From a virus: a stretch of DNA of 34,878 bases. The DNA lies in IMG/VR virus record IMGVR_UViG_3300048838_001813, positions 1 through 34,878 of that record. One strand, 5' to 3'. The position numbers and the translations under genes are program-made. The notes beneath the pieces were generated by a model. It was given only the letters and a program-made list of their open reading frames with translations, was not told where the DNA came from and ran no database searches. Numbering within the stretch: position 1 is the stretch's first letter; each line of letters opens with the position of its first letter. Below, piece by piece: positions 23,251 through 30,872 of this stretch.

Positions 23251-23838
23251 TCAATTCGCCGGATCGATCATCAACATGCGGTAGAACGCAGTTGGGGCTA
23301 TGATGGTGAAGGAAGCGCCGCCAATCGTGGTCGTAGCACTATCCGTATCGAAATTGCTCTGCACCCAGTCGTGGGCCGCTTGCGGGTCAGCTCCGGTATA
23401 CGGAACACTGGCAATAAAAGACAGGTATTCCACCCCGGCCTGAATGACCTTACCGGCACCATCCACCATTACGGTGGCGGTCACATTGTCAACCTCCTTT
23501 GTACCCGGACCTGCGACATCCGCCGAGAAGGTAATGGAAGGCATCTCTTGAATACAGGTGCGCACGGAATACCCATCCTTGTGGATCTTTTTGATCACGA
23601 AGCCGCGCTTCTCCAAGCTCCGGTATACGTCAACCGGATTTAGGCCGGGAATGACGCGGTGCTCGACCTCTGCGGGAGCAGGCCCGCTCTCTGCACTGGC
23701 AGCCTTGGCCTTCCTCGCAGCAGCGGCCTCGGGTGTATCTGTTGCGATCACGGTGATCACGAGCAAGGCGATCAGTCCCCCTATGATGGAGAGGGTGATC
23801 TTCGCTCCCTTGGAAAATCCTTTTTTCGGCGTATCCAT
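23251..23838 (-). CDS. Membrane-anchored protein downstream of repressor, unknown
   Basis: A 195-residue protein with a short basic N-terminus, one membrane segment at about 12-32 and a long soluble part, probably outside the cytoplasm. After an alanine-rich linker (33-55) there is a compact domain with NPVDVYRSLEKRGFVIKKIH and VRTCIQEMPSITFSADVAG. No family recognised. Its position after the repressor and the second membrane protein, on the same strand, suggests expression in the lysogen. Candidates are superinfection exclusion or host modification. It is not needed by analogy with Mu structure genes. Confidence 0.6.
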   Translation of the reverse strand: MDTPKKGFSKGAKITLSIIGGLIALLVITVIATDTPEAAAARKAKAASAESGPAPAEVEHRVIPGLNPVDVYRSLEKRGFVIKKIHKDGYSVRTCIQEMPSITFSADVAGPGTKEVDNVTATVMVDGAGKVIQAGVEYLSFIASVPYTGADPQAAHDWVQSNFDTDSATTTIGGASFTIIAPTAFYRMLMIDPAN

Positions 23839-23853
23839 GGAGGCGAATGTAGG

Positions 23854-24303
23854 TCATCTTGCTGGTCGGCACCGGCGGCAAGGCTCATAACCCTCAGCTT
23901 TCGCCTCGCTGAGCGAAGTGGCGTAACTGCTCCTGCGCAGACTGCTGCAACCTGCACGGTGGTACTTCTCCCCGGTACTGGTGGTATACACGGTGATGCT
24001 CTTCTCTGGGTCAAGCTGCGGCGCAGGCTCCACTGGCGGTGGTAGCGGGGTCGCGAGAACCGGAACGGACAAGGGCGTCACAGCGCTGTCCACATGAGCA
24101 CTGTCCACAACCGTCGTCACAGCCGCAGTATCCTTAGTAGTGGCGCTTGTCTTTGGCGCGGCGGACGGCTCCGGGTCCATAATGGAGCCAATGATCACAA
24201 GCAACAGCACAAGGCCGACCCACGATGCGCAGCCTATGCCGGTCCATTTGAGCCATGGTCGCCAGCGGGACTGCTTTGTTTCTACCTGTGGCATAGCTGG
24301 CAT
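23854..24303 (-). CDS. Membrane-anchored protein with Ada-like zinc-binding C-terminus
   Basis: A 149-residue protein with a basic N-terminus, a membrane segment at 22-41, a Thr/Pro-rich linker (45-98) and a C-terminal domain beginning ITVYTTSTGEKYHRAGC. Its pattern His115, Cys119, Cys142, Cys145 with SLSEAKAEGYEPCRRC resembles the Ada-like metal-binding fold often found beside secreted nucleases and surface proteins. It follows the repressor with three bases between, so they should be co-transcribed in the lysogen. The role is unknown; a cell-surface change against other phages is one idea. Confidence 0.65.
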   Translation of the reverse strand: MPAMPQVETKQSRWRPWLKWTGIGCASWVGLVLLLVIIGSIMDPEPSAAPKTSATTKDTAAVTTVVDSAHVDSAVTPLSVPVLATPLPPPVEPAPQLDPEKSITVYTTSTGEKYHRAGCSSLRRSSYATSLSEAKAEGYEPCRRCRPAR

Positions 24304-24306
24304 ACC

Positions 24307-25032
24307 TCAACGCTTTTTCAGTTTGGCCACGTCCTGCTCCACGCGCACCAGTCGCACATTGAAGCTATGCCGCTGGTCTCCGGGGTTCTCCCTGATCAGC
24401 GCCAGCACATCATACACCATGGCGCTACCTTTTATGGTATATGGCGCAACGTCCGGATTGTCGCTCTCGCACAGGATCATCTCTTCCGCGAAGTCCACGC
24501 GCAGACGCTTGGCGCTTGCCCCTTCCGCCGTCACCACCACATACACCTGGCCCGGCCTCACCTGCTCCTTGGGACTATCGCATTTCCGCACCACCAACCA
24601 ATCACCATCCAAGATGGTAGGCTCCATGCTATCACCCGTGACCTGAATGGCCAGCAATCCGCCGCCCCGGAAGCGTTCCCCCGGCAGGGCCATGCGCGGC
24701 TGCTTGTCCAAGAACTCGCGCTGGCCTTGATGCTTCAGTAGCCCCGCCGCCACTTTGCTCCGCAAGGCGATGATGTTGCCCTCGGCGGTCGGGATGTCAA
24801 CTTTGGTAGAGGTGTCGTGCCGCATCATCCGCCCCTTTCCGGTGAGAAGCCAGTCGGCGTCAAGCTCCGGGAACCGCTGAACGATGGTCGCAATCGTATC
24901 GCTATGCAAGCCCTTACCTGCGGCGAGTGCCTTGTGAACGGTGGCTGGCTTTAGCTCTGTCTGCACGGCAAGCTGGTTCGGGTTCAACCCCTTTCGCTCC
25001 ATGAATTGCTTAAGCCGTGTCGTTATCGACAT
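24307..25032 (-). CDS. Prophage repressor, HTH with S24 (LexA/CI-like) peptidase
   Basis: A 241-residue repressor. Residues 5-50 hold the helix-turn-helix (NPNQLAVQTELKPATVHKAL). Residues 85-220 are the S24 peptidase domain: Ser135 in VTGDSMEPT, Lys175 in GASAKRLRV, and a likely self-cleavage Ala96-Gly97 in KVAAGLL. So it should be cut under SOS-type DNA damage and release the early genes. It is unlike Mu c, which is controlled by ClpX; a LexA-like repressor makes the phage inducible, as in D3112/B3-type or lambda-like systems. The start is next to the operator region and has a leader of about ten bases. Confidence 0.85.
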   Translation of the reverse strand: MSITTRLKQFMERKGLNPNQLAVQTELKPATVHKALAAGKGLHSDTIATIVQRFPELDADWLLTGKGRMMRHDTSTKVDIPTAEGNIIALRSKVAAGLLKHQGQREFLDKQPRMALPGERFRGGGLLAIQVTGDSMEPTILDGDWLVVRKCDSPKEQVRPGQVYVVVTAEGASAKRLRVDFAEEMILCESDNPDVAPYTIKGSAMVYDVLALIRENPGDQRHSFNVRLVRVEQDVAKLKKR

Positions 25033-25048
25033 AGGTAAGTGGATAAAA

Positions 25049-25080
25049 GTTTATACACTGAATTTGACATTCGTATCAAC
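25049..25080 (-). promoter_or_regulatory. Repressor promoter (candidate)
   Basis: On the minus strand a TTG (within gttgata, top 25074-25080) is followed after 21 bases by TATAAAC (top 25049-25055), a fair fit to the Bacteroidota -33/-7 layout. Transcription would begin near 25042, about ten bases before the repressor start. Confidence 0.4.
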
Positions 25081-25095
25081 TTTGGTGTACGTTTG
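25063..25095 (+). promoter_or_regulatory. Early promoter with Bacteroidota -33/-7 boxes
   Basis: TTTG at 25063-25066 and TACGTTTG at 25088-25095 fit the Bacteroidota consensus TTTG / TAnnTTTG with a spacing of 21 bases. Transcription would begin near 25100, so the first gene would be nearly leaderless if it starts at 25104, or start at the internal ATG 25152. Confidence 0.55.
25064..25079. promoter_or_regulatory. Putative operator dyad
   Basis: TTGACATTCGTATCAA is an inverted repeat of the form TTGAYA-N4-TRTCAA. It overlaps the -33 elements of both divergent promoters, so one bound dimer could affect both sides. An inverted copy of its inner part, acgaatgt, lies at 25113-25120. Confidence 0.45.
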
Positions 25096-25103
25096 CTCCC
25101 GCA

Positions 25104-25352
25104 ATGAGAAGCACGAATGTAGCACAAGCCGACTTGCAGCCGAGCGCAACTATGCGGGCACGCATCCTGCGCGGCTTGCGTCGAGGCGACCAAGCCCGCA
25201 TAGCCGAGGCCGTGGGCACCGCGCCGGAGTATGTCAAACAGATAATGCGCTACCGCCCGCAGGCCAAGAGCGCATTGGCCCGCCGCGTATGGCAGGCCGC
25301 CGACCGCCTGCTAAAGGATCGCGCACGGCTTAATAACGACATGCGCCCATGA
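25104..25352 (+). CDS. Small DNA-binding protein, Ner/Cro-like position
   Basis: An 82-residue basic protein, first gene of the early transcript. The middle part has a helix-turn-helix-like run (RRGDQARIAEAVGTAPEYVK) followed by an Arg/Ala-rich helix. Mu has ner here, a small repressor of early and repressor promoters. An internal start at 25152 would give 66 residues and leave a normal leader after the promoter. Its stop overlaps the transposase start by ATGA. Confidence 0.6.
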   Translation: MRSTNVAQADLQPSATMRARILRGLRRGDQARIAEAVGTAPEYVKQIMRYRPQAKSALARRVWQAADRLLKDRARLNNDMRP

Positions 25353-27394
25353 TGGTGCGCGATGGCATGGTGCTGCTGGAATACGCCGAACTGGTGAACG
25401 ACGCTTGCGTGAGCAAGCCGACGTACGATAAAGCCTCGCGTGACGGGCGTATCGCGGTGGTTCGACGCGGCGGAAACGACCACCCCGCACTGGTTGAATG
25501 GGCCAGTCTGCCACAGCGCTACAAGGATATGGTGCGTCACCACCTGGGCGGCGACCCGGAAGTATTGGCCATGGCCCAGCAGGTGGAGCAGCACTTGGTA
25601 ACGGTGCCGGAGGACGTGCAATACCTGGACAGCTACAAGGCCGAGAACGGGCTGGGGCTGTCCCAAGCAGCCCGCCAGCAGTTGAACCTGGCCTGCCGCT
25701 TGGTGGCCCTGCTGGCCGAGGCCACGCAGGTGTACAACGAGGGAGGCACGGCTAAAGTGAGCGCCACTTACGGCATGGGTACCATGGCCTTGAAGCAGGC
25801 CGTGGCCGCTTATGTGAAGGCCAACCGCAAGCGCCTGCCACCGGCGTTTCCGGCCAGCTTCGCCCGCTTGGAGACGCGCAAACGCGCCTACATGCACGCC
25901 CGTCAACAGGGCATGTCCGGCGCTTCCTCCTTGGTGCATGGCGGGCAAGGCAACAACAACGCGGCCAAGGTGGCCACGCCCGAACAAGCGCAACTGTTGC
26001 GCCTGCTGGCCGCTCGGCCACAGAACCACAGCAAGCGGCGCATCGCGGCGGACTACAACGCCGTGGCCACAACGCAAGGCTGGCCCAAGCTGACGGCCAA
26101 CACCGTCCGGCGCTTCCTGGCCGACGGAGCCAACGGACGTACCGTAATGCTCTATGCCAAGGGCGCGGCCCAATACCACAACACCTACGGCATCGTGGTA
26201 CACCGCAGCCGTCCTACACAGCCGACCTATCTGTGGGTGCATGACGCCACGGATTACGAACGCCTGTACCAGAAAGAGGTGAACGGCAAAGCCACCTACC
26301 ACCACCGGAAAAAGGTGATGGTGGTGGTGGACCCGCACAGCTGGTACCCTGTGGGCTACGCCATCGGCGATGCGGACACGATCACCTTGGCGCAGGAAGC
26401 GATAGGGAACGCGGTGCGGCACATGCGTGAGCTCACGGGGCAGTACGCCATTCCTTATCAGGTGCAGAGCGACCGCATGGGCCACAAGGCGCTGAGTGCG
26501 TGGTACGGTGCCATGGATGTGAAGTACACCCCGGCAGCGGCCCGCAACGCCCGTGCGAAGATCATCGAGCCATGGTTCCGCCAGCACAACGACCACTATG
26601 CCAACCACGGTGTGAACTGGAGCGGCCACAACGTGACCTCCAAGAAGAGCAACCAGCCCAACCCGGACGCGCTGAACACGAACCGGAAGCTCTTCCCGAA
26701 CGAGGCGACGGTGATCGAGGAGATACACGAGGCCATCGGTCGCGAACGTGCCGACAAGATGGAGGCCTTCCGCGCCGCGCTTGCCGCCATGCCCGAAGGT
26801 GCGCTGCGCACCATCAGCCGCGAGCGCTTCCTGGAATGGTTCGGCACCCGCCACGGCTGGACCAACGAACTCACCAACCTGGGCCTGTGCCCCACGCTGC
26901 TTGGCGAAGAGCGCCCCTACCAGCTGCTCACGCCGGACTTCCAACAGCACGTGGGCCTGGCCTTCCAGGTCCACTACGACCCCGCCGACCTGGGCGACGT
27001 GCTGGCCACGGCGAACGAAGGCAGCATACGCTACCTGCTCCCCGCTGTGGTGCCGGTGCCCATGGCCTTGATGGACCACACCCCGGAGAGCCGTGCGCAA
27101 CTGGCAGGCGTGGAAGCCTTCAAGAAGGGCTTGAACAAGGAGGCCATCGATCAGGTGCTCAACGACCAGGAGCAACTGCGCCAACTGGCCGACATGCTGC
27201 TGGCCGATGCCATGCCGCGCCTGCGGAAGACGGACCGCCACACCGACGACCTGGTCACGCTATCGCCGGAGGAAGAAGTGGCCACCAAAGCCTACCTCAC
27301 CGAGAACGGAAGCCACAAGGCCGCCGTGGATACCGCCCGCCACGAAGCGCAGCTCCGCAAGGACATCGAGCGCTGGGCCGAAGACCAATTCTAA
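25349..27394 (+). CDS. MuA-like DDE transposase
   Basis: A 681-residue transposase. The N-terminal half is DNA-binding, with helix-turn-helix parts (residues 10-35 and 105-160). The catalytic RNase H-like core has Asp299 in LWVHDATDYERLY, Asp375 in YQVQSDRMGHKAL and Glu407 in ARAKIIEPWFRQHN, giving a DDE triad with 31 residues between the last two, shorter than in MuA. The C-terminal part (about 480-681) has a beta-barrel-like region (RPYQLLTPDFQQHVGLAFQV) and a helical tail for contact with the MuB-like protein. It cuts the phage ends and joins them to target DNA, both in lysogeny and replication. The product is close in length to MuA (663). Confidence 0.9.
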   Translation: MMVRDGMVLLEYAELVNDACVSKPTYDKASRDGRIAVVRRGGNDHPALVEWASLPQRYKDMVRHHLGGDPEVLAMAQQVEQHLVTVPEDVQYLDSYKAENGLGLSQAARQQLNLACRLVALLAEATQVYNEGGTAKVSATYGMGTMALKQAVAAYVKANRKRLPPAFPASFARLETRKRAYMHARQQGMSGASSLVHGGQGNNNAAKVATPEQAQLLRLLAARPQNHSKRRIAADYNAVATTQGWPKLTANTVRRFLADGANGRTVMLYAKGAAQYHNTYGIVVHRSRPTQPTYLWVHDATDYERLYQKEVNGKATYHHRKKVMVVVDPHSWYPVGYAIGDADTITLAQEAIGNAVRHMRELTGQYAIPYQVQSDRMGHKALSAWYGAMDVKYTPAAARNARAKIIEPWFRQHNDHYANHGVNWSGHNVTSKKSNQPNPDALNTNRKLFPNEATVIEEIHEAIGRERADKMEAFRAALAAMPEGALRTISRERFLEWFGTRHGWTNELTNLGLCPTLLGEERPYQLLTPDFQQHVGLAFQVHYDPADLGDVLATANEGSIRYLLPAVVPVPMALMDHTPESRAQLAGVEAFKKGLNKEAIDQVLNDQEQLRQLADMLLADAMPRLRKTDRHTDDLVTLSPEEEVATKAYLTENGSHKAAVDTARHEAQLRKDIERWAEDQF

Positions 27395-27397
27395 CCC

Positions 27398-27607
27398 ATG
27401 ACCATGAGCACACCCCACACCGTTTGCGTCAACTACCACGGCCTGCCCGCCTACCTCAAGCAGGAGGCCATCCGCCGTGCCAGGGCCGGGCTGGGCCTTG
27501 GCCTCTCCGACCTGATGCTGGGCCGGGCCGAGTTCCGCCTCAGCCCGCGCCATCCCGAAACCGACAAGCGCTCCATCGTGGAGATACTGCGCACAACCAT
27601 CGCCTGA
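27398..27607 (+). CDS. Small unknown protein between transposase and MuB-like genes
   Basis: A 69-residue protein three bases after the transposase stop; the start may also be the ATG at 27404. It has a pattern of two helices with YLKQEAIRRARAGLGLGLSD and a C-terminus with ETDKRSIVEILRTTIA. No family recognised. Position suggests a helper of transposition or replication. Codon use and coupling to neighbours look genuine. Confidence 0.55.
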   Translation: MTMSTPHTVCVNYHGLPAYLKQEAIRRARAGLGLGLSDLMLGRAEFRLSPRHPETDKRSIVEILRTTIA

Positions 27608-27612
27608 CCCAC

Positions 27613-28527
27613 ATGACCCCCACCATGACCACTATGCTCAGCACCACGCACAAGGAAGGCATCGCCAAGAAGATGGTCGCCGCCTTCAAGGCCAGCGGCT
27701 TCCCCAGCCGGGCGAAGTACGCCGTAAGCATCGGCATCAACTCCAGCGACTTCTCGGTGATCGAGAACGGTAAATGGAAACAGAACGAGCGGCTTGTGGG
27801 CGTGCAGAAATGGATGCGCATCGCCCGCGAGGTGGGCTATGAGTTCAGCGCACGGCAGGGGTGGACCACGGCGGACACGATGACGCGCCGGGCCATCCGT
27901 CGCCAGTTGGAGATGTGCGTACAGGACGGCCTCTGCGCCATCTACTGCGACGAGGCGGGCTGGGGCAAGACCCATGCGGCCCGTGAGTTCTGCACGGCCA
28001 CGCCGAACGCCTTCTACATCAATGGGGGAAGCCACCCGCGCAAAACGGCGTTCATCCGGGCGCTGGCCACGGCGGTAGGCATCAACCCGGACAAGAGCAA
28101 GCTGGAGGACACGCTGATGGACACCATCACCTACCTGAAGGCGATACCGCGCCCGGTACTGGTGATCGACGAGGCGGGCGACCTGGACGCCACTACCTAC
28201 CTGCTGCTGAAGCGCATCTACAACGAGCTGGAGTTCCAGTGCGGGATGTACATGATCGGAGCGCGTGGACTGCGCAAACACATCGACAGCGCCATCCGCC
28301 GCCGCACCAACGGCTTCGAGGAAGTCTTCAGCCGCTTCGGCAACCGCTACACCACCATGCTACCAGAGGGCAACAAGGAGCGCAAGGAGTTCATGCGGTC
28401 CGAGGCGCTGCTGGTAGCGCAGACCAACGGACTGAAGGACAACGAGCGCATCAACCGCATGTTCAACCGGGACTTCGACCTGCGCACCGTGCGCCGGGAG
28501 GTCCTCAAATCCCGCATGGCCAAATGA
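27613..28527 (+). CDS. MuB-like AAA ATPase, target selector
   Basis: A 304-residue protein; ATGs at 27625 and 27634 are possible alternative starts. Residues 15-60 are a helix-turn-helix like that of MuB (FPSRAKYAVSIGINSSDFSV). The ATPase part has Walker A DEAGWGKT (113-120) and Walker B PVLVIDEAGD with Asp186 and Glu187, then MIGARGLRKHIDSAIRR as sensor/arginine region. It forms filaments on target DNA, activates the transposase and protects the phage against self-insertion. It stands one small gene behind the transposase and overlaps the next gene by ATGA. Confidence 0.85.
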   Translation: MTPTMTTMLSTTHKEGIAKKMVAAFKASGFPSRAKYAVSIGINSSDFSVIENGKWKQNERLVGVQKWMRIAREVGYEFSARQGWTTADTMTRRAIRRQLEMCVQDGLCAIYCDEAGWGKTHAAREFCTATPNAFYINGGSHPRKTAFIRALATAVGINPDKSKLEDTLMDTITYLKAIPRPVLVIDEAGDLDATTYLLLKRIYNELEFQCGMYMIGARGLRKHIDSAIRRRTNGFEEVFSRFGNRYTTMLPEGNKERKEFMRSEALLVAQTNGLKDNERINRMFNRDFDLRTVRREVLKSRMAK

Positions 28528-28979
28528 ACGCCCTGATCACCCGCAGCAACGAGGCCCGCGCCCAGCTCATGGCCGCCACCGGGCTGGACGACCTGGAATA
28601 CAACCTCCTGATACTGGAGAGCGGCTGCCAATGCCTGGACGACCTGGTGCGACCGGTGGGCACATTGAGCAAGGAGACCTGCGAGCTCTACCGGCACCAC
28701 CTGAGCGACATCGGCTGGTGGACGTGGTACGAGTACACCTTCCGCGCCTTCGAGATCCGCCTCAATACCGAATGGAACGCCCCGGCAAGCCCGGTGCCGC
28801 AGCAGGACGCGCAGTGGTGCCGCAGGCGCTTCCTGGACGAGGCTTACACCCTACGCCACACGGCCTACTACGACCGCGCCTTCGATACCTGGTTGAAGCT
28901 CATTGAAGAAGGCGGAAAACTGAAACTCACCATCCCGGCCACGAACGTCGGTAAAACCCAAGCACAACATGTCCACTGA
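28524..28979 (+). CDS. Early protein, unknown
   Basis: A 151-residue protein coupled by ATGA to the MuB-like gene. It is rich in aromatic residues, with LLILESGCQCLDDLVRP and HHLSDIGWWTWYEYTFRAFE, and a C-terminal helix with RHTAYYDRAFDTWLKLIEE. Two cysteines in CQC may bind metal. No known family recognised. It overlaps the DUF3164 gene by 11 bp. A role in replication or early control is possible by position only. Confidence 0.55.
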   Translation: MNALITRSNEARAQLMAATGLDDLEYNLLILESGCQCLDDLVRPVGTLSKETCELYRHHLSDIGWWTWYEYTFRAFEIRLNTEWNAPASPVPQQDAQWCRRRFLDEAYTLRHTAYYDRAFDTWLKLIEEGGKLKLTIPATNVGKTQAQHVH

Positions 28980-29616
28980 CATCACCAAGATGAGCGCCGC
29001 CGAACTGAAGGCTGCGCTGAAGAAGAAACAGGCCGACGAGACGGCTGCCGCCAAGGCCAAGCGCAAGGCGTATGATACCCTGCGCGACGAGTTCATCGCG
29101 TCCGTATTCTCCAAGTTCGAGGCGGTGCAGGCCGAGCTCGGCGCGTTCAAGGCCGAGGCCGTGAAGCTGGGGCTGGAGCTGCACGACAAGATGTACGAGG
29201 CCTATGGACGCGAGAAGCGGGAAGGCATCGACCACTACACCCTCACCAGTGACGACGGTACGAAGAAGGTGGTGATACAGCGCGACTGGCTGTGCCGGTA
29301 CGACGAGACCGTAGAGGTCGGCATCGGCATGATCAAAGAGGTGGTGCGGGACAAGTTCGAGCCGCGCAACAAAGGGATGTACGCCGTGATCGACGGCCTG
29401 CTGCTGAAAGGCAACGAAGGCGACTACGACGAGCGCATGGTCGCGAAGCTGCGCAAGCATGCCGATGCGTTCGACAACGACCCGCGCTTCTTCGAAGCCT
29501 TGGACATCATCACGCGGGCCTATAAGCCGGTGGAGAGCCGGTTGTACCTGCGCGTGTACCGCAAGACCGAGGCCGGTGCCTGGGAGGACATCAGCGTGAA
29601 CTGGAGCCGCATGTGA
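28969..29616 (+). CDS. DUF3164 family early protein
   Basis: A 215-residue protein of the DUF3164 type, a conserved early protein of Mu-like phages of unknown activity. A coiled coil at 8-70 (ELKAALKKKQADETAAAKA) comes before the core: DDGTKKVVIQRDWLCRYDET, then FEPRNKGMYAVIDGLLLKG and the final pattern PVESRLYLRVYRKTEAGAW with DISVNW. In its family the C-terminal 'yvrvy.r' strand is conserved. It is the best conserved piece of the early region beside transposase and MuB. Confidence 0.75.
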   Translation: MSTDITKMSAAELKAALKKKQADETAAAKAKRKAYDTLRDEFIASVFSKFEAVQAELGAFKAEAVKLGLELHDKMYEAYGREKREGIDHYTLTSDDGTKKVVIQRDWLCRYDETVEVGIGMIKEVVRDKFEPRNKGMYAVIDGLLLKGNEGDYDERMVAKLRKHADAFDNDPRFFEALDIITRAYKPVESRLYLRVYRKTEAGAWEDISVNWSRM

Positions 29617-29617
29617 A

Positions 29618-29803
29618 ATGGCGGCGCTCACTGAAATAGACCGCATCCGCATCCATTGGGACATGGAGCAGCTCACCGAGCTGATGCAGCGCAAGCAGTG
29701 GTTGTGGGAGAACACCCAGGACACGGCCAAGCGGGCGCAGATAATGGCCGAACTGGAGCAGCACCAGCAAGACCTCGACAGAGCCAAAGCCTACCTACAA
29801 TGA
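29618..29803 (+). CDS. Small helical protein
   Basis: A 61-residue, nearly all-helical protein (IHWDMEQLTELMQRKQWLW, then IMAELEQHQQDLDRAKAYL), one base behind the DUF3164 stop and ATGA-coupled to the next gene. It may be a coiled-coil partner of a neighbour. No family recognised. Confidence 0.55.
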   Translation: MAALTEIDRIRIHWDMEQLTELMQRKQWLWENTQDTAKRAQIMAELEQHQQDLDRAKAYLQ

Positions 29804-30039
29804 ACGCCGAGCCACAGGACAAGAAGGGATACCAGGACGCACTGCAAGAGCTGATGTCGGCCCGGCCCTGGCTGGGCGAGCACACCATCGGGCGGCTCAC
29901 CATTTCAGCAGGGCACCGGATATGGACCGTGACCGACGGGAAGCACTACCGCGCCAGCGGCAGCAACAAGACCGCCGATGCCATGCGGCTGGGCGTGGCC
30001 AAGGCCGTGAACGCATACATCAGGACGCACCTCCGATGA
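29800..30039 (+). CDS. Small early protein
   Basis: A 79-residue protein, start at 29800 by ATGA coupling. It has a helix, a beta hairpin with RLTISAGHRIWTVTDGKHYR and a C-terminal helix with TADAMRLGVAKAVNAYI. This alternation looks like a small double-stranded-RNA-binding or regulator fold, but no family was recognised. Coupled to the next gene by ATGA. Confidence 0.55.
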   Translation: MNAEPQDKKGYQDALQELMSARPWLGEHTIGRLTISAGHRIWTVTDGKHYRASGSNKTADAMRLGVAKAVNAYIRTHLR

Positions 30040-30275
30040 ACCACCTGCACGACTGGCGGAACTACATCCAGGAGAAGGAGAGCTGGCCTGCTCCGCACCC
30101 GCACCTGCGCGAGCTGCTGAATGCCATGCACAGCCGCATGGGTGCAACGCCTCCTGACAGTGAACTGGCCACCCGGCCCGCGATGGAAACCGTAGCTACA
30201 AAGCCGACGGCGCAGATGGGCTGGACCGAATATCGCAAACACCTCCATGGCGATGCGCAACCCCACGCTTTTTGA
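30036..30275 (+). CDS. Small early protein
   Basis: A 79-residue hydrophilic protein with LHDWRNYIQEKESWPAPHPH and a C-terminal GWTEYRKHLHGDAQ. Start by ATGA coupling to the upstream stop. Its 3' end overlaps the next gene by 29 bases. Weakly structured by appearance. Not recognised. Confidence 0.5.
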   Translation: MNHLHDWRNYIQEKESWPAPHPHLRELLNAMHSRMGATPPDSELATRPAMETVATKPTAQMGWTEYRKHLHGDAQPHAF

Positions 30276-30453
30276 TGATGATTACGATGTGGCCATCTAT
30301 GACATGGTCGACCGCTTCAAACGGCAGTTGGACAGCGCTTCAACCGACCTTGAACGGGCGGAGATAAAGCAAGCCATCCGCTCCTGGCTCGCCGCCTTGG
30401 AGCCTCCGGCCGCAAGTAAAAAGAAACCCTCAAATACCCCCCCCCGCAAATGA
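30247..30453 (+). CDS. Small acidic early protein ending in a C9 run
   Basis: A 68-residue protein (alternative ATG at 30253) with an acidic start (PTLFDDDYDVAIYDMVDRF) and a helical middle with ERAEIKQAIRSWLAAL. Near its end the DNA has nine consecutive C (30437-30445) that code for TPPR. A -1 shift on this run would join it in frame to the next gene. Its stop overlaps that gene's start by ATGA. Confidence 0.55.
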   Translation: MAMRNPTLFDDDYDVAIYDMVDRFKRQLDSASTDLERAEIKQAIRSWLAALEPPAASKKKPSNTPPRK

Positions 30454-30872
30454 GCACCTACAATCGGTTCTTTCTGCTCTGGAACGATGCCAAGCGCCAC
30501 CCGCACTGGCCCTACGAAGAACACGGTGACCTGGTGAGCGAATACACCCGTGGGGCCACGGACAGCCTGCGACGGCTGACCACGACGGAGCTGCGCGGGC
30601 TGGAGCGCCGGATAGAGCAGATGAACGCCAACCCGAAGCTGCTTGCCGCCCAACGCATGCGCCGCAAGATCATCGCCATACTGGCGGCACGCGGGGCGGT
30701 CACTGCGCAAGGCAAGCCGGACATGGCCCGTGTGCAAGCATGGGTGTTGCGCTACGGCTACCTGCACCAGCCACTGAACGCCTATGGCGTGGCCGACCTG
30801 CCCAAACTGGTAACCCAGGCGGAGGCCATCGTGGCCAGCGACCTCAACGCCATCAACTCTTCCCATGGCTGA
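30450..30872 (+). CDS. GemA/gp16-like early regulatory protein
   Basis: A 140-residue protein. Its pattern, FFLLWNDAKRHPHWPYEEHG followed by LVSEYTRGATDSLRRLTTTE, then MRRKIIAILAARGAVTAQGK and LRYGYLHQPLNAYGVADLPK, matches a widespread protein of Bacteroidota transposable phages and is close in layout to Mu gp16 (GemA, DUF1018). GemA affects host gene expression and DNA topology in Mu. The GemA relation is tentative, but that it is a conserved Mu-like early gene is likely. It overlaps the following gene by eight bases. Confidence 0.55.
   Translation: MSTYNRFFLLWNDAKRHPHWPYEEHGDLVSEYTRGATDSLRRLTTTELRGLERRIEQMNANPKLLAAQRMRRKIIAILAARGAVTAQGKPDMARVQAWVLRYGYLHQPLNAYGVADLPKLVTQAEAIVASDLNAINSSHG

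Noticed and set aside
23250-23260. Terminator between convergent late and lysogenic transcripts
   Set aside because: Only one base lies between the two stop codons and I see no stem followed by a T run; any terminator would lie within the genes.
25250-27241. 663-codon open frame on the minus strand
   Set aside because: It is the mirror of the transposase gene in GC-rich DNA; its product is dominated by His, Val, Gly and Arg and has no domain, while the plus strand has a full DDE transposase.
26500-27612. Long plus-strand upstream extension of the MuB-like frame
   Set aside because: The part before 27613 runs out of frame through the transposase gene and is Arg/Pro/His-rich; the MuB-like HTH starts right after 27613.
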